A stretch of 64,000 nt of DNA, taken from NCBI RefSeq assembly GCF_029094545.1, contig NZ_CP117835.1:3080001-3144000 (forward strand), read 5' to 3'. This document shows positions 33,867 to 43,406 of the stretch, piece by piece (position 1 is the first letter of the stretch; every line of letters begins with the position of its first letter). The stretch comes from Alkalihalophilus pseudofirmus (lineage in GTDB: Bacteria; Bacillota; Bacilli; Bacillales; Bacillaceae_D). Position numbers and translations under genes: made by a program. The notes below the pieces were generated by a model. The model did not search any database. It worked only from the letters and a program-made list of their open reading frames with translations, and had not been told where the DNA came from.

Positions 33867-34703
33867 TCAGTCCTTTTTATCGTCATTTTCTAATTCCTCA
33901 AACAATCGCTGTCTCGCCGATACGAAGTCTTCTTCAGTATTTTTCTGATCATAGCTTGCAAGATTTTCCTCATTCGTTTCATCTCTATGTAGAGGTGATT
34001 CTTCACTCATCCAATCATCCTCTGGTGCCACTCGTATCGGTAGATCATAATCATTACTCTCTTCATGGCTTTCTTCCATAGATGAAGCAAGACCTAATCT
34101 GCTTATACCTAGATCCTCGTCCTCTTCAATCGAATCGGTTTCTTCTTCAGTCAATAAACTTTTGGGGCGATGTTCAAAGAAATCAAATTCGTCTTCTTCT
34201 ACATCTCCTTTTTCGTCAAGAGCCATTGTAGATTCTTCCATAGATGTCTCTTCTGATTGCGTGATTGGTTGGTTTTCTTCTGATTCATTAGAAGGTAGTG
34301 GTTGTTCTTGTCCGACCTCTTCTAACATAGCTGCTAATTCGGTTTCTGAAAGCTTTTTTTCAGGAACCGTACTAAAAGAAAAGACTGGCTCTCCCTCTTC
34401 AGAGTGACCTTCCGTTTCTTCCATTTGCTCCTCTTCCCATTCGTCTATCTCAAATTGCTTTCCTAATACGACAATAAACAACAAAAGCAGTCCCATAAAA
34501 GCTAACGCAGCAATCATCCATGTATAAAGAGCAGCGAGTAAAAGCGTTAAACCAACCAGTAAACTGGAAATCATAATCACTTGAACGCGCTGCTTTATTG
34601 AAAGGTTAAAAGGGACCCTCCAGAAAAAAATAACGAGCAGTATCATACCTGCTACTAACATTACGATCGGATACATACGAGTTAACGTCTCCTTCTCAAT
34701 CAA
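33867..34703 (-). CDS. Unknown membrane protein at the head of the pilus operon
   Basis: 278 residues, not recognised. Three hydrophobic segments fill about residues 8-85, followed by a ~190-residue strongly acidic cytoplasmic tail (many Glu/Asp clusters such as EEDEFDFFEH and SIEEDEDL). No catalytic motif is visible. Its stop overlaps the ribosome binding site region of the VanW/G5-like gene, 4 bp before that start, so it belongs to the pilBTC transcript. A candidate attenuator lies upstream. Could be an assembly or localisation factor for the pilus; that is inference. Confidence 0.65.
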   Translation of the reverse strand: MIEKETLTRMYPIVMLVAGMILLVIFFWRVPFNLSIKQRVQVIMISSLLVGLTLLLAALYTWMIAALAFMGLLLLFIVVLGKQFEIDEWEEEQMEETEGHSEEGEPVFSFSTVPEKKLSETELAAMLEEVGQEQPLPSNESEENQPITQSEETSMEESTMALDEKGDVEEDEFDFFEHRPKSLLTEEETDSIEEDEDLGISRLGLASSMEESHEESNDYDLPIRVAPEDDWMSEESPLHRDETNEENLASYDQKNTEEDFVSARQRLFEELENDDKKD

Positions 34704-34730
34704 ATGACTTCCCTTTTCATTCCATCATTC

Positions 34731-34794
34731 TATAAAAAACTGACTATCATCATAGTATGATAGTCACTTCATCTCCTTAAGTTGATGATAGTAG
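34731..34794 (-). promoter_or_regulatory. Candidate attenuator leader of the pilus operon
   Basis: Minus strand: TGACTATCAT...ATGATAGTCA forms a 10-bp hairpin (34741-34766) followed by GTTTTTT, an intrinsic terminator 38 nt before the first start codon. An upstream segment ACTATCATC (within 34781-34794) can pair instead with the same 3' arm (GATGATAGT), giving an antiterminator. A hairpin GTTGAT/ATCAAC lies over that segment. This looks like alternative folding rather than simple termination; the effector is unknown. Confidence 0.5.
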
Positions 34795-34868
34795 ATCAAC
34801 TGAGACCAAGCAAGAAAAAAATTGAAAAAGAACGAAATGATCATAAAAGAGTCAAATTCTCCCTAAAA

Positions 34869-34906
34869 ATAAAAGAATCCCATTTCTTATTATAGAAATG
34901 AGATTC
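34869..34906 (-). terminator. Intrinsic terminator after folC
   Basis: AGAATCTCATTTCT/AGAAATGGGATTCT hairpin with a T-rich tail on the minus strand, 9 bp past the folC stop. Confidence 0.85.
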
Positions 34907-34914
34907 TCTACACT

Positions 34915-36243
34915 CTACTTATTTTCTACTAAATTCGGAGATAAAGCAGATGATTCCTTCAGCCACCTTCTCACATCTGATACAAAGTACAGCGAACCTG
35001 ATATGATAATGATTTCATTATCATTTATATTTCCAACAGCATCCTTTATCGCTTCACTCCATGAAACAGACATCCTCTTATGCGGTACTAATGCTTGTTC
35101 ATATAACTCACGCTCAGAAGCGGCTCTGAAGAAATCAAAGGTTGTAAACGTGAAATCTGCATTCATTGTCTCAAAAGGAGCGAGCAGCTTTTCCATATCC
35201 TTTTCTTTCGTCGCAGCCATGATGAGTTTATAATGCTTTTTGGGATAATGAGAAAGAAGCGTTTCAGCTAGTGCGCTCATTCCTTCTTCATTATGAGCTC
35301 CATCAAGAATGATGACCGGCTCCTTGTTGATGACTTCAAACCGTCCAGCCCAGCTTGCGTTTTTCAGCCCCTTTAATACGAGGTCTGTATCGAGTTCAAT
35401 AACTCCCAGCTCTCCTAGCGTAATCATTGCTTCAAGTGCGAGTGCGGCATTATTGCGTTGGTGATTGCCAGCCATCTGAATCGTACATGTATAAAATGAT
35501 TGACGTTGCGAATAAAATGAGAACATCTGACTTGTTGCATTTCGTGTAATAAGCACTTGTTCAAAGTCCTCATTCAACTGTTTCAGCGCAGCCTTCTCCT
35601 CCGCCGCTTTTTCTTTCAGTACTTGTTTTGCCTCTGGTTGACTGACACCAGAAATAACCGGTTTGCCGTACTTTATAATCCCAGCCTTCTCAAATGCAAT
35701 ATCCTCAAGAGAATCACCCAAAATATGCATATGATCATGACCAATGGATGTAATGATGGATAGCAAAGGATCAATCACATTGGTAGAATCAAGCCTGCCT
35801 CCAAGCCCTACTTCTACTAACACGAAATCCGGCTTGCTTACTGTTGCGAAGTATAAAAAGCCGATGGTCGTAATCACTTCAAACTCTGTTGGAGAACCTA
35901 GTTCGGTTTTCTCAAGCTCTTCTACAAGCGGCTTCACTTTACTAACACACTCAAGCAAGTCATCGCCTGGGATCGGCTCGCCATTAACAGAAATCCGTTC
36001 TTCAAAACATTCAATATATGGTGAAGTAAAGGTACCGACTTTATAGCTGCTTGCTTCTAACATATGACGAAGATAGCTTACGGTCGATCCTTTCCCGTTT
36101 GTTCCTCCGATATGAATCGTCTTTAACTCTCGCTCTGGATGTCCGAGACGCGCAAGCATCCACTCCATCCGCTTTAAGCCTGGCTTTATTCCAAAAGGCA
36201 GCAAGCTATGAATCCATTCTATAGCCTCTTCTACATTTCTCAT
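34915..36243 (-). CDS. folC: Folylpolyglutamate / dihydrofolate synthase
   Basis: 442-residue ligase that adds glutamate to (dihydro)folates. P-loop IGGTNGKGST near residue 44, omega-loop FTSPYIECFEERI near 73, and the C-terminal ILDGAHNEEGM near 320 are all present. It lies downstream of valS as in B. subtilis and ends with its own terminator before the pilus locus. Confidence 0.96.
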   Translation of the reverse strand: MRNVEEAIEWIHSLLPFGIKPGLKRMEWMLARLGHPERELKTIHIGGTNGKGSTVSYLRHMLEASSYKVGTFTSPYIECFEERISVNGEPIPGDDLLECVSKVKPLVEELEKTELGSPTEFEVITTIGFLYFATVSKPDFVLVEVGLGGRLDSTNVIDPLLSIITSIGHDHMHILGDSLEDIAFEKAGIIKYGKPVISGVSQPEAKQVLKEKAAEEKAALKQLNEDFEQVLITRNATSQMFSFYSQRQSFYTCTIQMAGNHQRNNAALALEAMITLGELGVIELDTDLVLKGLKNASWAGRFEVINKEPVIILDGAHNEEGMSALAETLLSHYPKKHYKLIMAATKEKDMEKLLAPFETMNADFTFTTFDFFRAASERELYEQALVPHKRMSVSWSEAIKDAVGNINDNEIIIISGSLYFVSDVRRWLKESSALSPNLVENK

Positions 36244-36367
36244 GCTACAACTCCCCTATCTGTCTGTGCGCGATCAATCTACTATCTCTCATTATAGCGA
36301 TGAGTCCTCTACCAATTCAATAACTGCATCTATTATCTAATAATTACCTCCCGTCTTAACTGAGAAA

Positions 36368-36405
36368 TAAAAAAAGCCGCCAACCTCTATGAGATCGACG
36401 ACTCG
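36368..36405 (-). terminator. Intrinsic terminator after valS
   Basis: 13-bp hairpin with three G-T pairs and one mismatch (AGTCGTCGATCTC / GAGGTTGGCGGCT) followed by seven T on the minus strand, 4 bp past the valS stop. Confidence 0.8.
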
Positions 36406-36409
36406 ATAA

Positions 36410-39052
36410 TTATGCTTTTAATTCTGCGATACGCTCTTTAACGGTTTCGCGTTTCGCTTTGTAATCTGCTTGTTTTGCTTTTTCTTCTTCAATTACTTTT
36501 TCAGGAGCTTTAGCAATAAAGCCTTGGTTGCTTAGCTTCTTATCTACACGCTCTACTTCTTTATCTAATTTCTTCAATTCTCCTTCTAAACGCTTAATCT
36601 CAGCATCAAGGTCTAAGAGTCCTGCTAATGGAAGGAATAATTCAACACCTGTCAGAACTTGAGACATTGATTTTTCAGGAGCTTTAAGGGCTGTACCTAA
36701 TTCAAGCTTGCTTGGGTTACAGAATTTCTCAATGTAGCTCTTGCCACGTTCTAGTTGAGCCAGTGTATCTGCATCCTTTGCACTGACAATCAGCTCAATT
36801 TGCTTACTCATTGGTACATTTAATTCTGCACGAGTATTACGAACCGAGCGGATCATTTCTTTAAGAAGCTCCATATCTTTTACTGCATCTGCGAAGATAT
36901 ATTCTTCTTTACGCACAGGCCATTCTGCAACAGTGATGGAATCGCCTTGATGCGGCAAATGCTGCCATATTTCCTCGGTAATAAATGGCATAATCGGGTG
37001 AAGAAGTCGCATTGTCTGATCAAGCACATAAGCGAGAACAGAACGCGTTGTCCGTTTTGCTTCTTCATTATCACTATTAAGAGGTAATTTAGCCATTTCA
37101 ATATACCAATCACAGAAATCATCCCAAATGAAGTTATACAATAGACGTCCTACTTCACCGAACTCATAAGCATCAATTAAGCGTGTCACATCTTCTGTCG
37201 TTTCTTGAAGACGAGTTAAGATCCATTTATCAGCAATTGATTTTTCACCGCTTAGATCGATCTCATCATACGTTAACCCGTCCATATTCATTAGGGCAAA
37301 GCGTGAAGCATTCCAGATTTTATTGCCGAAGTTCCAAGTTGATTCGACTTTTTCCCAGTAAAAACGTAAGTCATTTCCCGGGGAACTTCCTGTAGAAAGG
37401 AAGAAACGCAGGGCATCTGCACCGTATTTGTCGATAACATCCATTGGATCAACGCCGTTGCCTAATGATTTACTCATCTTACGGCCTTCTGAATCTCGAA
37501 CAAGACCATGAATTAATACATCATTAAACGGACGCTTGCCTGTGAACTCAAGACCTTGGAAGATCATACGTGATACCCAGAAGAAAATAATATCATAGCC
37601 GGTTACAAGGACATTCGTTGTATAGAAACGCTCATAGTCAGCAGCGTTTGTATCCGGCCAGCCCATTGTTGAAAACGGCCATAATGCAGACGAGAACCAT
37701 GTATCTAGTACATCCTCATCTTGCTTCCAGTTTTCAGGATCTTTTGGAGCTTCGTGACCTACATATACTTCGCCTGTTTCTTTATGATACCAAGCTGGAA
37801 TACGGTGTCCCCACCATAGCTGACGAGAGATGCACCAGTCACGAATGTTCTCCATCCAGCGTAAATATGTTTTCTCAAAGCGATCTGGAACAAAATTCAC
37901 TTTATCCTCTGATTTTTGCAGTTCGATTGCTGCATCAGCAAGAGGCTGCATTTTTACAAACCACTGTGTTGATAGGTAAGGCTCTACTACTGCGCCGCTT
38001 CGCTCAGAGTGTCCAACTGAATGAGTATGCTCTTCAATTTTGAAAAGAACGCCTGTCTCTTGAAGATCTTTAACGATTTGCTTACGGCATGCAAAGCGGT
38101 CCATGCCATCATATTTTCCAGCTTTCGCATTCATTGTTCCATCTTCATTCATCACAAGAATGCGCTCTAGATTATGACGGTTTCCAATTTCAAAGTCATT
38201 CGGGTCATGAGCTGGAGTGATTTTCACCGCACCAGAACCAAATTCCATATCGACATAATCATCTGCAACAATCGGAATTTCACGGCCTGTAATTGGAAGA
38301 GTAACTGTTTTTCCAATTAAGTGCTTGTAACGCTCATCTTCAGGGTGAACCGCTACAGCTGTATCACCAAGCATCGTTTCAGGACGAGTCGTCGCAACTT
38401 CAATTTCTCCGCTTCCATCTGTTAATGGATAATTCATATGATAGAAGGCACCTTGTACATCTTGGTAAATAACCTCAATATCAGATAGTGCTGTTTTCGT
38501 TTGCGGATCCCAGTTGATGATATACTCGCCGCGATAGATTAAGCCTTTTTCATAAAGCTTAACAAATACTTCATTAACTGCTTTTGATAAACCTTCATCC
38601 AGCGTAAAGCGCTCGCGTGAGTAGTCTAATGAAAGACCAAGCTTTGACCATTGGTTGCGAATAAAGTCTGCATACTCTTCTTTCCACTCCCACGACTTTT
38701 CAAGAAACTTTTCACGGCCAAGGTCATAACGGCTTACGCCTTCTTCGCGGAGCTTCCCTTCTACTTTCGCTTGAGTCGCAATACCCGCATGGTCCATTCC
38801 CGGCAGCCATAACGTATCGTAACCCTGCATTCGTTTAACGCGAGAAAGAATGTCTTGCAACGTCGTATCCCATGCATGGCCTAAATGTAATTTTCCTGTT
38901 ACGTTAGGCGGTGGAATAACGATCGAATACGGTTGTTTTTTTGAATCTCCAGTTGCTTCAAAATACTTGCCCTCTAGCCAATATGAATACCACTTTGATT
39001 CCGTTTCTTGCGGATTATACTTTGTAGGCATTGTCAGCTCTTTTTTCTCCAT
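36410..39052 (-). CDS. valS: Valyl-tRNA synthetase
   Basis: 880-residue class I synthetase, full length. HIGH motif seen as [15 protein letters not shown] near residue 50, editing CP1 domain with [17 protein letters not shown] near 220, KMSKS as RKMSKSLGN near 525, and the C-terminal coiled-coil arm (about 810-880) that contacts tRNA. The start is at ATG with GAGGGATACTT upstream. A T-box leader controls it. Confidence 0.98.
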   Translation of the reverse strand: MEKKELTMPTKYNPQETESKWYSYWLEGKYFEATGDSKKQPYSIVIPPPNVTGKLHLGHAWDTTLQDILSRVKRMQGYDTLWLPGMDHAGIATQAKVEGKLREEGVSRYDLGREKFLEKSWEWKEEYADFIRNQWSKLGLSLDYSRERFTLDEGLSKAVNEVFVKLYEKGLIYRGEYIINWDPQTKTALSDIEVIYQDVQGAFYHMNYPLTDGSGEIEVATTRPETMLGDTAVAVHPEDERYKHLIGKTVTLPITGREIPIVADDYVDMEFGSGAVKITPAHDPNDFEIGNRHNLERILVMNEDGTMNAKAGKYDGMDRFACRKQIVKDLQETGVLFKIEEHTHSVGHSERSGAVVEPYLSTQWFVKMQPLADAAIELQKSEDKVNFVPDRFEKTYLRWMENIRDWCISRQLWWGHRIPAWYHKETGEVYVGHEAPKDPENWKQDEDVLDTWFSSALWPFSTMGWPDTNAADYERFYTTNVLVTGYDIIFFWVSRMIFQGLEFTGKRPFNDVLIHGLVRDSEGRKMSKSLGNGVDPMDVIDKYGADALRFFLSTGSSPGNDLRFYWEKVESTWNFGNKIWNASRFALMNMDGLTYDEIDLSGEKSIADKWILTRLQETTEDVTRLIDAYEFGEVGRLLYNFIWDDFCDWYIEMAKLPLNSDNEEAKRTTRSVLAYVLDQTMRLLHPIMPFITEEIWQHLPHQGDSITVAEWPVRKEEYIFADAVKDMELLKEMIRSVRNTRAELNVPMSKQIELIVSAKDADTLAQLERGKSYIEKFCNPSKLELGTALKAPEKSMSQVLTGVELFLPLAGLLDLDAEIKRLEGELKKLDKEVERVDKKLSNQGFIAKAPEKVIEEEKAKQADYKAKRETVKERIAELKA

Positions 39053-39105
39053 TAAGTATCCCTCTTTCTTTGCTCTAACTTATTCATCCATCTTTATGAA
39101 AATAG

Positions 39106-39365
39106 AAAAAACCCTCTTCCTCCAAAGGACGAAGAGAGTTTGTATTCGCGGTACCACCTTTGTTTGCAGCTGCCATTTAACCTACTTCAATAGTAAGCAG
39201 TGCGGCTGCACACTTCATTTGATAACGGCATCTAACCGACCACGCTTACTAATCGTTCAGCGGGGCTGCTCCTGGGCGACATTCAATTCCTACATCTTAA
39301 GAAATCTCACAGCTAATGATTTCTCTCTCTGAAAGGTTCAGAATTTACTCTTCCCATTCTACGCA
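39106..39365 (-). promoter_or_regulatory. T-box leader of valS
   Basis: The invariant T-box TGGTACCGCG is at 39147-39156 (minus strand), preceding a terminator hairpin with TTTTTT at 39106-39141. Stem I features are visible upstream, including CAGAGAGAG, and a GUC valine codon at 39278-39280 within GAAUGUCGCC fits the specifier. Uncharged tRNA-Val binding would favour the antiterminator and valS transcription. Specifier choice is by eye. Confidence 0.92.
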
Positions 39366-39382
39366 TCTATTTTCAACTGTAT

Positions 39383-39416
39383 GGTTAACTGTATAGGTTA
39401 ACTCATGTGGTTAACT
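39383..39416. repeat. Three GGTTAACT direct repeats with 13-bp period upstream of valS
   Basis: GGTTAACT starts at 39383, 39396 and 39409. Each contains the palindrome GTTAAC. The array sits in the promoter region upstream of the T-box leader. Purpose unknown. Confidence 0.8.
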
Positions 39417-39659
39417 TAATTGTATATTCCCGTAGGACAATTCTCATCTATTTTAGCTTGTTTGTTATTCATTCGTCAATATCAGCTTTTCCACTCTTAC
39501 TAAATCATATACTATTCTATGTACAAAACCTAAGAAGCGCTACGGTAGAATGTCTAAAAGCAGCTTGCACACATACTGCGGCATACGCATAGAGTACAGT
39601 AATGAGAGATTGATTTAAAGATTGGTTCAAAGATTGGTTCAATTGAAGGAGGGCTCAAC

Positions 39660-39857
39660 ATGATGGGCCGAAAATACCGTCGTCATTATCATCGTCCCCC
39701 TTGGTGGCTTAAAATACGAGCGATGTTTGCCCAGATATTGCTGCCTTTAATCTGCTTTCAATTTTTACGTACTCTGCTGTTTCCAACGACTTTTGACGTC
39801 ATCTTGCTTACATTAATGTTCGTTCTATATTGTTCTCTCTTATTAAAGTTATTCTAG
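39660..39857 (+). CDS. Small hydrophobic membrane protein
   Basis: 65-residue protein on the strand opposite to its neighbours. A basic, aromatic N terminus (RKYRRHYHRPPWW) is followed by one long or two short hydrophobic segments at about 22-62. A strong GAAGGAGGG lies before the ATG, and a terminator-like region follows. Not recognised. The good ribosome binding site and hydropathy support a real gene. Two copies of AAAGATTGGTTC lie just upstream. Confidence 0.55.
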   Translation: MMGRKYRRHYHRPPWWLKIRAMFAQILLPLICFQFLRTLLFPTTFDVILLTLMFVLYCSLLLKLF

Positions 39858-39873
39858 CTTAATAAGAGAGTTT

Positions 39874-39910
39874 TTTTATAAAAAAACGTTCCCTACGCTT
39901 AGGCAGAGAA
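39874..39910 (-). terminator. Intrinsic terminator after ysxE
   Basis: ACGTTCTCT/GGGAACGT hairpin followed by TTTTTTT on the minus strand. It may also stop the short plus-strand gene. Confidence 0.8.
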
Positions 39911-39912
39911 CG

Positions 39913-40923
39913 TCAGCTTCCTTCTGGCGGAATAATTAATTTTTGGCTTAATCGTTGAACTTTGCGCAAAGAGATGAGTCGTTTCTCTAAACGTTGGACA
40001 TGCTGCAGCTCGCTAAGCTCAGAACGCTTATTAATGTATGATTCAACTGCAAACACTACTGGTTCAGGAAACATTAAATACCCGCAAAGCAGCTCTTTCT
40101 CTTCATCAAGTAAAGGCAGGTGGCGCTCATATCTCATAAACCACCTTAATACCTCATCTTCATTCCACATCGTATAACGAAAATTTTGACGGCAGAAGCT
40201 CGCTAGGTCTCTAGCTGGCGTATCGATACTAGCCTTTTCAAAATTTATAAGTGTTGGTTCATTTTCCATATTGAAAATGGCATGTGCACGAGAGATCCGG
40301 CCGTGGCATAAAACCGTGCGGTACTTTTCTTTTTCAAGACATGCTTCATACCAGTTTTGCAGATGTTCGCTCGCTTTAACAGCCATTTGATCGAGCATAT
40401 GCGCATGAGTGATAAATGTCAGCTCAAACGGCGACATATAATTTTTTCGTTCTACAAAATCAGCAAAGCGATTCAGCTCAAGCCGCTTCATTTCCCATCT
40501 TTTTTGCAGCTCATTAAATGACTGATCTACTTGTTCTTTTACAAATGGTTGTGTTTTTACTGTCAAGCGGTGAATGACAGCCATTTGTGTAGCGAGCTTC
40601 TCTTCTTGAGATTCCCGGCCCATATATTCTACTCCCTCATACCAAGGCATCACATAATACGTATGAGTATTTGTGGCAACCGTATACTCCCCGTATTTTG
40701 TCGGCATGATCGGGATTGCTTGTTTATAATTTAATTTCGAAAGCTTTCTCATCGCATGGATAAATTCATCCGCTTCCATCCGGTTCATCATTGTTTCTTT
40801 CAAGGCAAATATTCCTCTAGATGTGGTAACTTTTTTGACCTTGCCGAAATCTTCAATATGATCTGGGTAAAGGTCGTAATAAAATAAAATAGAGGCATAG
40901 GGACTGACAACTTGTTGCCTCAT
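39913..40923 (-). CDS. ysxE: Spore coat protein YsxE (CotS-like kinase fold)
   Basis: 336-residue protein with a degenerate aminoglycoside-phosphotransferase-like fold, CotS/YsxE family. Recognisable blocks are YVMPWYEGVEYMGRES near residue 92, VLCHGRISRAHAIFNME near 200 (catalytic-loop equivalent with Arg in place of the catalytic Asp) and NFEKASIDTPARDLASFCR near 220. In B. subtilis YsxE is a SpoVID-dependent inner coat/spore encasement protein. It overlaps the upstream gene by ATGA in a spoVID-unknown-ysxE operon. Confidence 0.88.
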   Translation of the reverse strand: MRQQVVSPYASILFYYDLYPDHIEDFGKVKKVTTSRGIFALKETMMNRMEADEFIHAMRKLSKLNYKQAIPIMPTKYGEYTVATNTHTYYVMPWYEGVEYMGRESQEEKLATQMAVIHRLTVKTQPFVKEQVDQSFNELQKRWEMKRLELNRFADFVERKNYMSPFELTFITHAHMLDQMAVKASEHLQNWYEACLEKEKYRTVLCHGRISRAHAIFNMENEPTLINFEKASIDTPARDLASFCRQNFRYTMWNEDEVLRWFMRYERHLPLLDEEKELLCGYLMFPEPVVFAVESYINKRSELSELQHVQRLEKRLISLRKVQRLSQKLIIPPEGS

Positions 40924-41846
40924 GTAACCACCTTCTTCTGTTCATCTATCCACCTGGCTAAAATCACGACAAGATGTTTAGCAGCATCCCATTCTAGCGT
41001 CATCTGTGTAAGTTTCTCTTCTATTTCCCTTTCACTTCGATTGCTCATCAGCGCATTCGCTGCACTTGCCCATTCATAGGGTTCAAGACATTCTTGAAGT
41101 AGGAGCAATGCTTGATCTTTAGTAAACCCTTCTGTTTGTCCCATCGAATGAATGAGATCTCTAAGGGAGTTAGTGCCATTCTCTTTATGCCACTGCAGTA
41201 AAAACGATCGTAAAGAATGATAGCCTAATTCTGGTTCTTCATTGGTACCTTGCCATATTAAAACATCATAAATGCATCTGGCTTGCTTTGCAGTATGAAT
41301 AGGGTCTAGGACTGGCTTTTTAATATGGCTTACTTTAACCGAAATAGCCTTTGCTTTCTTTATACGCTCTAGGGCTTCTTTATGGTACTTTCTCATATGA
41401 GTTTGAATGTCTTGTCTTAATCCATTTAACAGAATAGGATTCCAATGATCGTCCTTCCATTCAACTTTTTGGTCAGCCGGACTTCTAACAGCTTGTTCAC
41501 CTTTTGTTTGAATGCCGTTCGTGATCATTAGTCCAAATAATACCCCCCATGCTTGTTCATGACCTAGCTGCGGATATGGCTCTTCTAATTCGTCATGAAG
41601 AGTAATCCATTGGTCGCGCCATTTAGCTGAGGCTTCTTCCTCTTTGGTGCGAATCATGCGATCACATAAAACAAGCGGTGTTTGGGTGCAGTTGTCACGC
41701 CATTTGATATGCCAGTCAAGTAAGGAAGAATCCGACCAAGAACGAATTCGCTTCCGTCCTTGGTCGGTAAGAATGACTGCCTCGTTAATAAATTCAACTT
41801 GCTTAAATCCATATTGTTTTTTTAGCCAATCCACAAGTTCTATCAT
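40920..41846 (-). CDS. Unknown protein between spoVID and ysxE
   Basis: 308 residues, not recognised; no membrane segment or signal peptide. It is Trp- and charge-rich (WLKKQYGF, LLDWHIKWRDN, EPYEWASAANALMSN). It starts 11 bp after spoVID with AAAAGGAG and overlaps ysxE by ATGA, so it is co-expressed with two coat-assembly genes. A coat-associated role, perhaps a degenerate relative of the CotS/YsxE kinase fold, is possible but not shown by any motif. Confidence 0.7.
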   Translation of the reverse strand: MIELVDWLKKQYGFKQVEFINEAVILTDQGRKRIRSWSDSSLLDWHIKWRDNCTQTPLVLCDRMIRTKEEEASAKWRDQWITLHDELEEPYPQLGHEQAWGVLFGLMITNGIQTKGEQAVRSPADQKVEWKDDHWNPILLNGLRQDIQTHMRKYHKEALERIKKAKAISVKVSHIKKPVLDPIHTAKQARCIYDVLIWQGTNEEPELGYHSLRSFLLQWHKENGTNSLRDLIHSMGQTEGFTKDQALLLLQECLEPYEWASAANALMSNRSEREIEEKLTQMTLEWDAAKHLVVILARWIDEQKKVVT

Positions 41847-41857
41847 AGCAGCTCCTT

Positions 41858-43240
41858 TTAGGACTTGGCGCTTGTTGGAATATAGAGAATTTGACCTTCT
41901 TCCACTTTCTCTTCTGTTAATTGATTCATGCGAGCAATTTGACTCGTACTGATGTTGTAGCGGTCAGCAATCGTATTGATGGTTTCATTCGGTTGAATGA
42001 TACACATTCTCCATTTAGAAAAGCGCTCTTCACCTTTAGTCAGCATTTTTGTTAAATACAATGCATTCTCTTCACGCGGTTTATTCGCTGCAACAACTTG
42101 CTCTGCTTCCTCTGCCTCTGCTGCTTCTGCTTCAGCTTCAACATAAACAGGCTCTGGCGCTCTTGCTGCCATTTTAGTGAGAGGACCAACCGATTCTTCC
42201 TCCGCTTCTACTTCTATCTCTTGTTCAATTTCTTCTCCCTCTTCCACCACTTGTTCTTCTACTTCTTCTACCTCTTCTACTCTTTCTTCTGCCTCCGGTT
42301 CAACTTCATCTTGCCGATCATCTTCTACCTTATATTCCATATCTTCTTCCATATCTTCTTCCACATCTTCTTGCCCTTCATCTACTACTTCTATTTCTTC
42401 TTCATATACGTCAGCGCCTTCTTGCTCTTCTGCTCGTTGTTCCTCTTCAGCTTCTTCATAAGCGTCCTCATACTCCGATTCATCTAGCTGCCCATCGAGT
42501 TCATAGTCCCGGGTTTCGTGATTCTCCACCTCAACCCGCTCTTGTGGCTCAACTGCTTCTTCTGTATCCTCCTCAGTTGGCAGAGGCTGCTGATAACCGT
42601 ATTGAGAGAAGGCTGATGGCTGCCACATTTGTTTTTGCGGGGGTTTCGCTCGTTGTTCAGGGTGAAATTGCGGCGGACTAATTAAATGTTCAGTTGAACC
42701 CGCTCGCTTTGCATCAAATGCAAAAGATGGATCTACACTTTCCTCTTTCTTTACCTTTTGTGCTGCAGGAGGAGCCTCTCTCTTTTTGGCAACTTCTTGG
42801 TGATGATTCATTCCGCTGATACTTATATCTGCAGTTAATTGAATGCAGCTTCTCTCAGGCAGATCATAATCGAACGAATCGATTTGAACATAGACATCAT
42901 CTAAATTATGAATTCTGCTGATTGGGATCGTTACGTCAATAGGAAAGAAATGAGTGATCTTCCCGGTTCCATCCTCAGACAGTGAGACATCACCGACAGA
43001 ACGAAAGGCAACTTGGTCTTCAATCGACCCTTCAAGATCAATTCCTGATTCCGTTTTTGCAGGATGGTACTCCCCGACTAACCTTAGACCGCCTTTAATA
43101 TAAACATGATGGTCCCTCTCCTCTATGGAGATATCTGGTTCAAGCGACATTCCTACAATTTCCTGTACTTCTTGCCCTTTATTTAACCAAACTGATTCCT
43201 CAATTGAAAACGATAGCTTCGTTGGATGTTCTTGTGTCAC
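41858..43240 (-). CDS. spoVID: Spore coat encasement protein SpoVID
   Basis: 460-residue coat morphogenetic protein. The conserved N-terminal region (LSFSIEESVWLNKGQEV, then a beta-rich domain to about residue 155) matches B. subtilis SpoVID, which interacts with SpoIVA and SafA. A long acidic low-complexity linker (about 215-380) follows, and a C-terminal LysM domain (INTIADRYNISTSQIARMNQLT) ends the protein. I favour the GTG at 43240: GAGGAGG is 8 bp before it and the N terminus then aligns with B. subtilis. Lipid II binding is known for the family's LysM. Confidence 0.92.
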   Translation of the reverse strand: MTQEHPTKLSFSIEESVWLNKGQEVQEIVGMSLEPDISIEERDHHVYIKGGLRLVGEYHPAKTESGIDLEGSIEDQVAFRSVGDVSLSEDGTGKITHFFPIDVTIPISRIHNLDDVYVQIDSFDYDLPERSCIQLTADISISGMNHHQEVAKKREAPPAAQKVKKEESVDPSFAFDAKRAGSTEHLISPPQFHPEQRAKPPQKQMWQPSAFSQYGYQQPLPTEEDTEEAVEPQERVEVENHETRDYELDGQLDESEYEDAYEEAEEEQRAEEQEGADVYEEEIEVVDEGQEDVEEDMEEDMEYKVEDDRQDEVEPEAEERVEEVEEVEEQVVEEGEEIEQEIEVEAEEESVGPLTKMAARAPEPVYVEAEAEAAEAEEAEQVVAANKPREENALYLTKMLTKGEERFSKWRMCIIQPNETINTIADRYNISTSQIARMNQLTEEKVEEGQILYIPTSAKS

Positions 43241-43368
43241 ATTACATTCCTCCTCTAACATGATCAATCTACAACCGCTTATGTCTACACTATTCAGTAC
43301 AATATCACTTTATGAGCAAGCCTTTGTAAATATGACCACAGTTTGAAAGAGAAGAGCTTTCAGTCAAT

Positions 43369-43398
43369 AAAAAAACGAACCCTCGCTAAAGGATTCGC
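43369..43398 (-). terminator. Intrinsic terminator of the heme operon
   Basis: GCGAATCC/GGGTTCGT hairpin (two G-T pairs) followed by TTTTTT on the minus strand, just past the hemL stop at 43407. Confidence 0.85.
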
Positions 43399-43406
43399 TT
43401 CTCTCA

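Noticed and set aside
42177..42487. Long plus-strand frames rich in Ser or Phe within spoVID
   Set aside because: They are shadows of the Glu-rich linker (repetitive GAA/GAG codons) of SpoVID.
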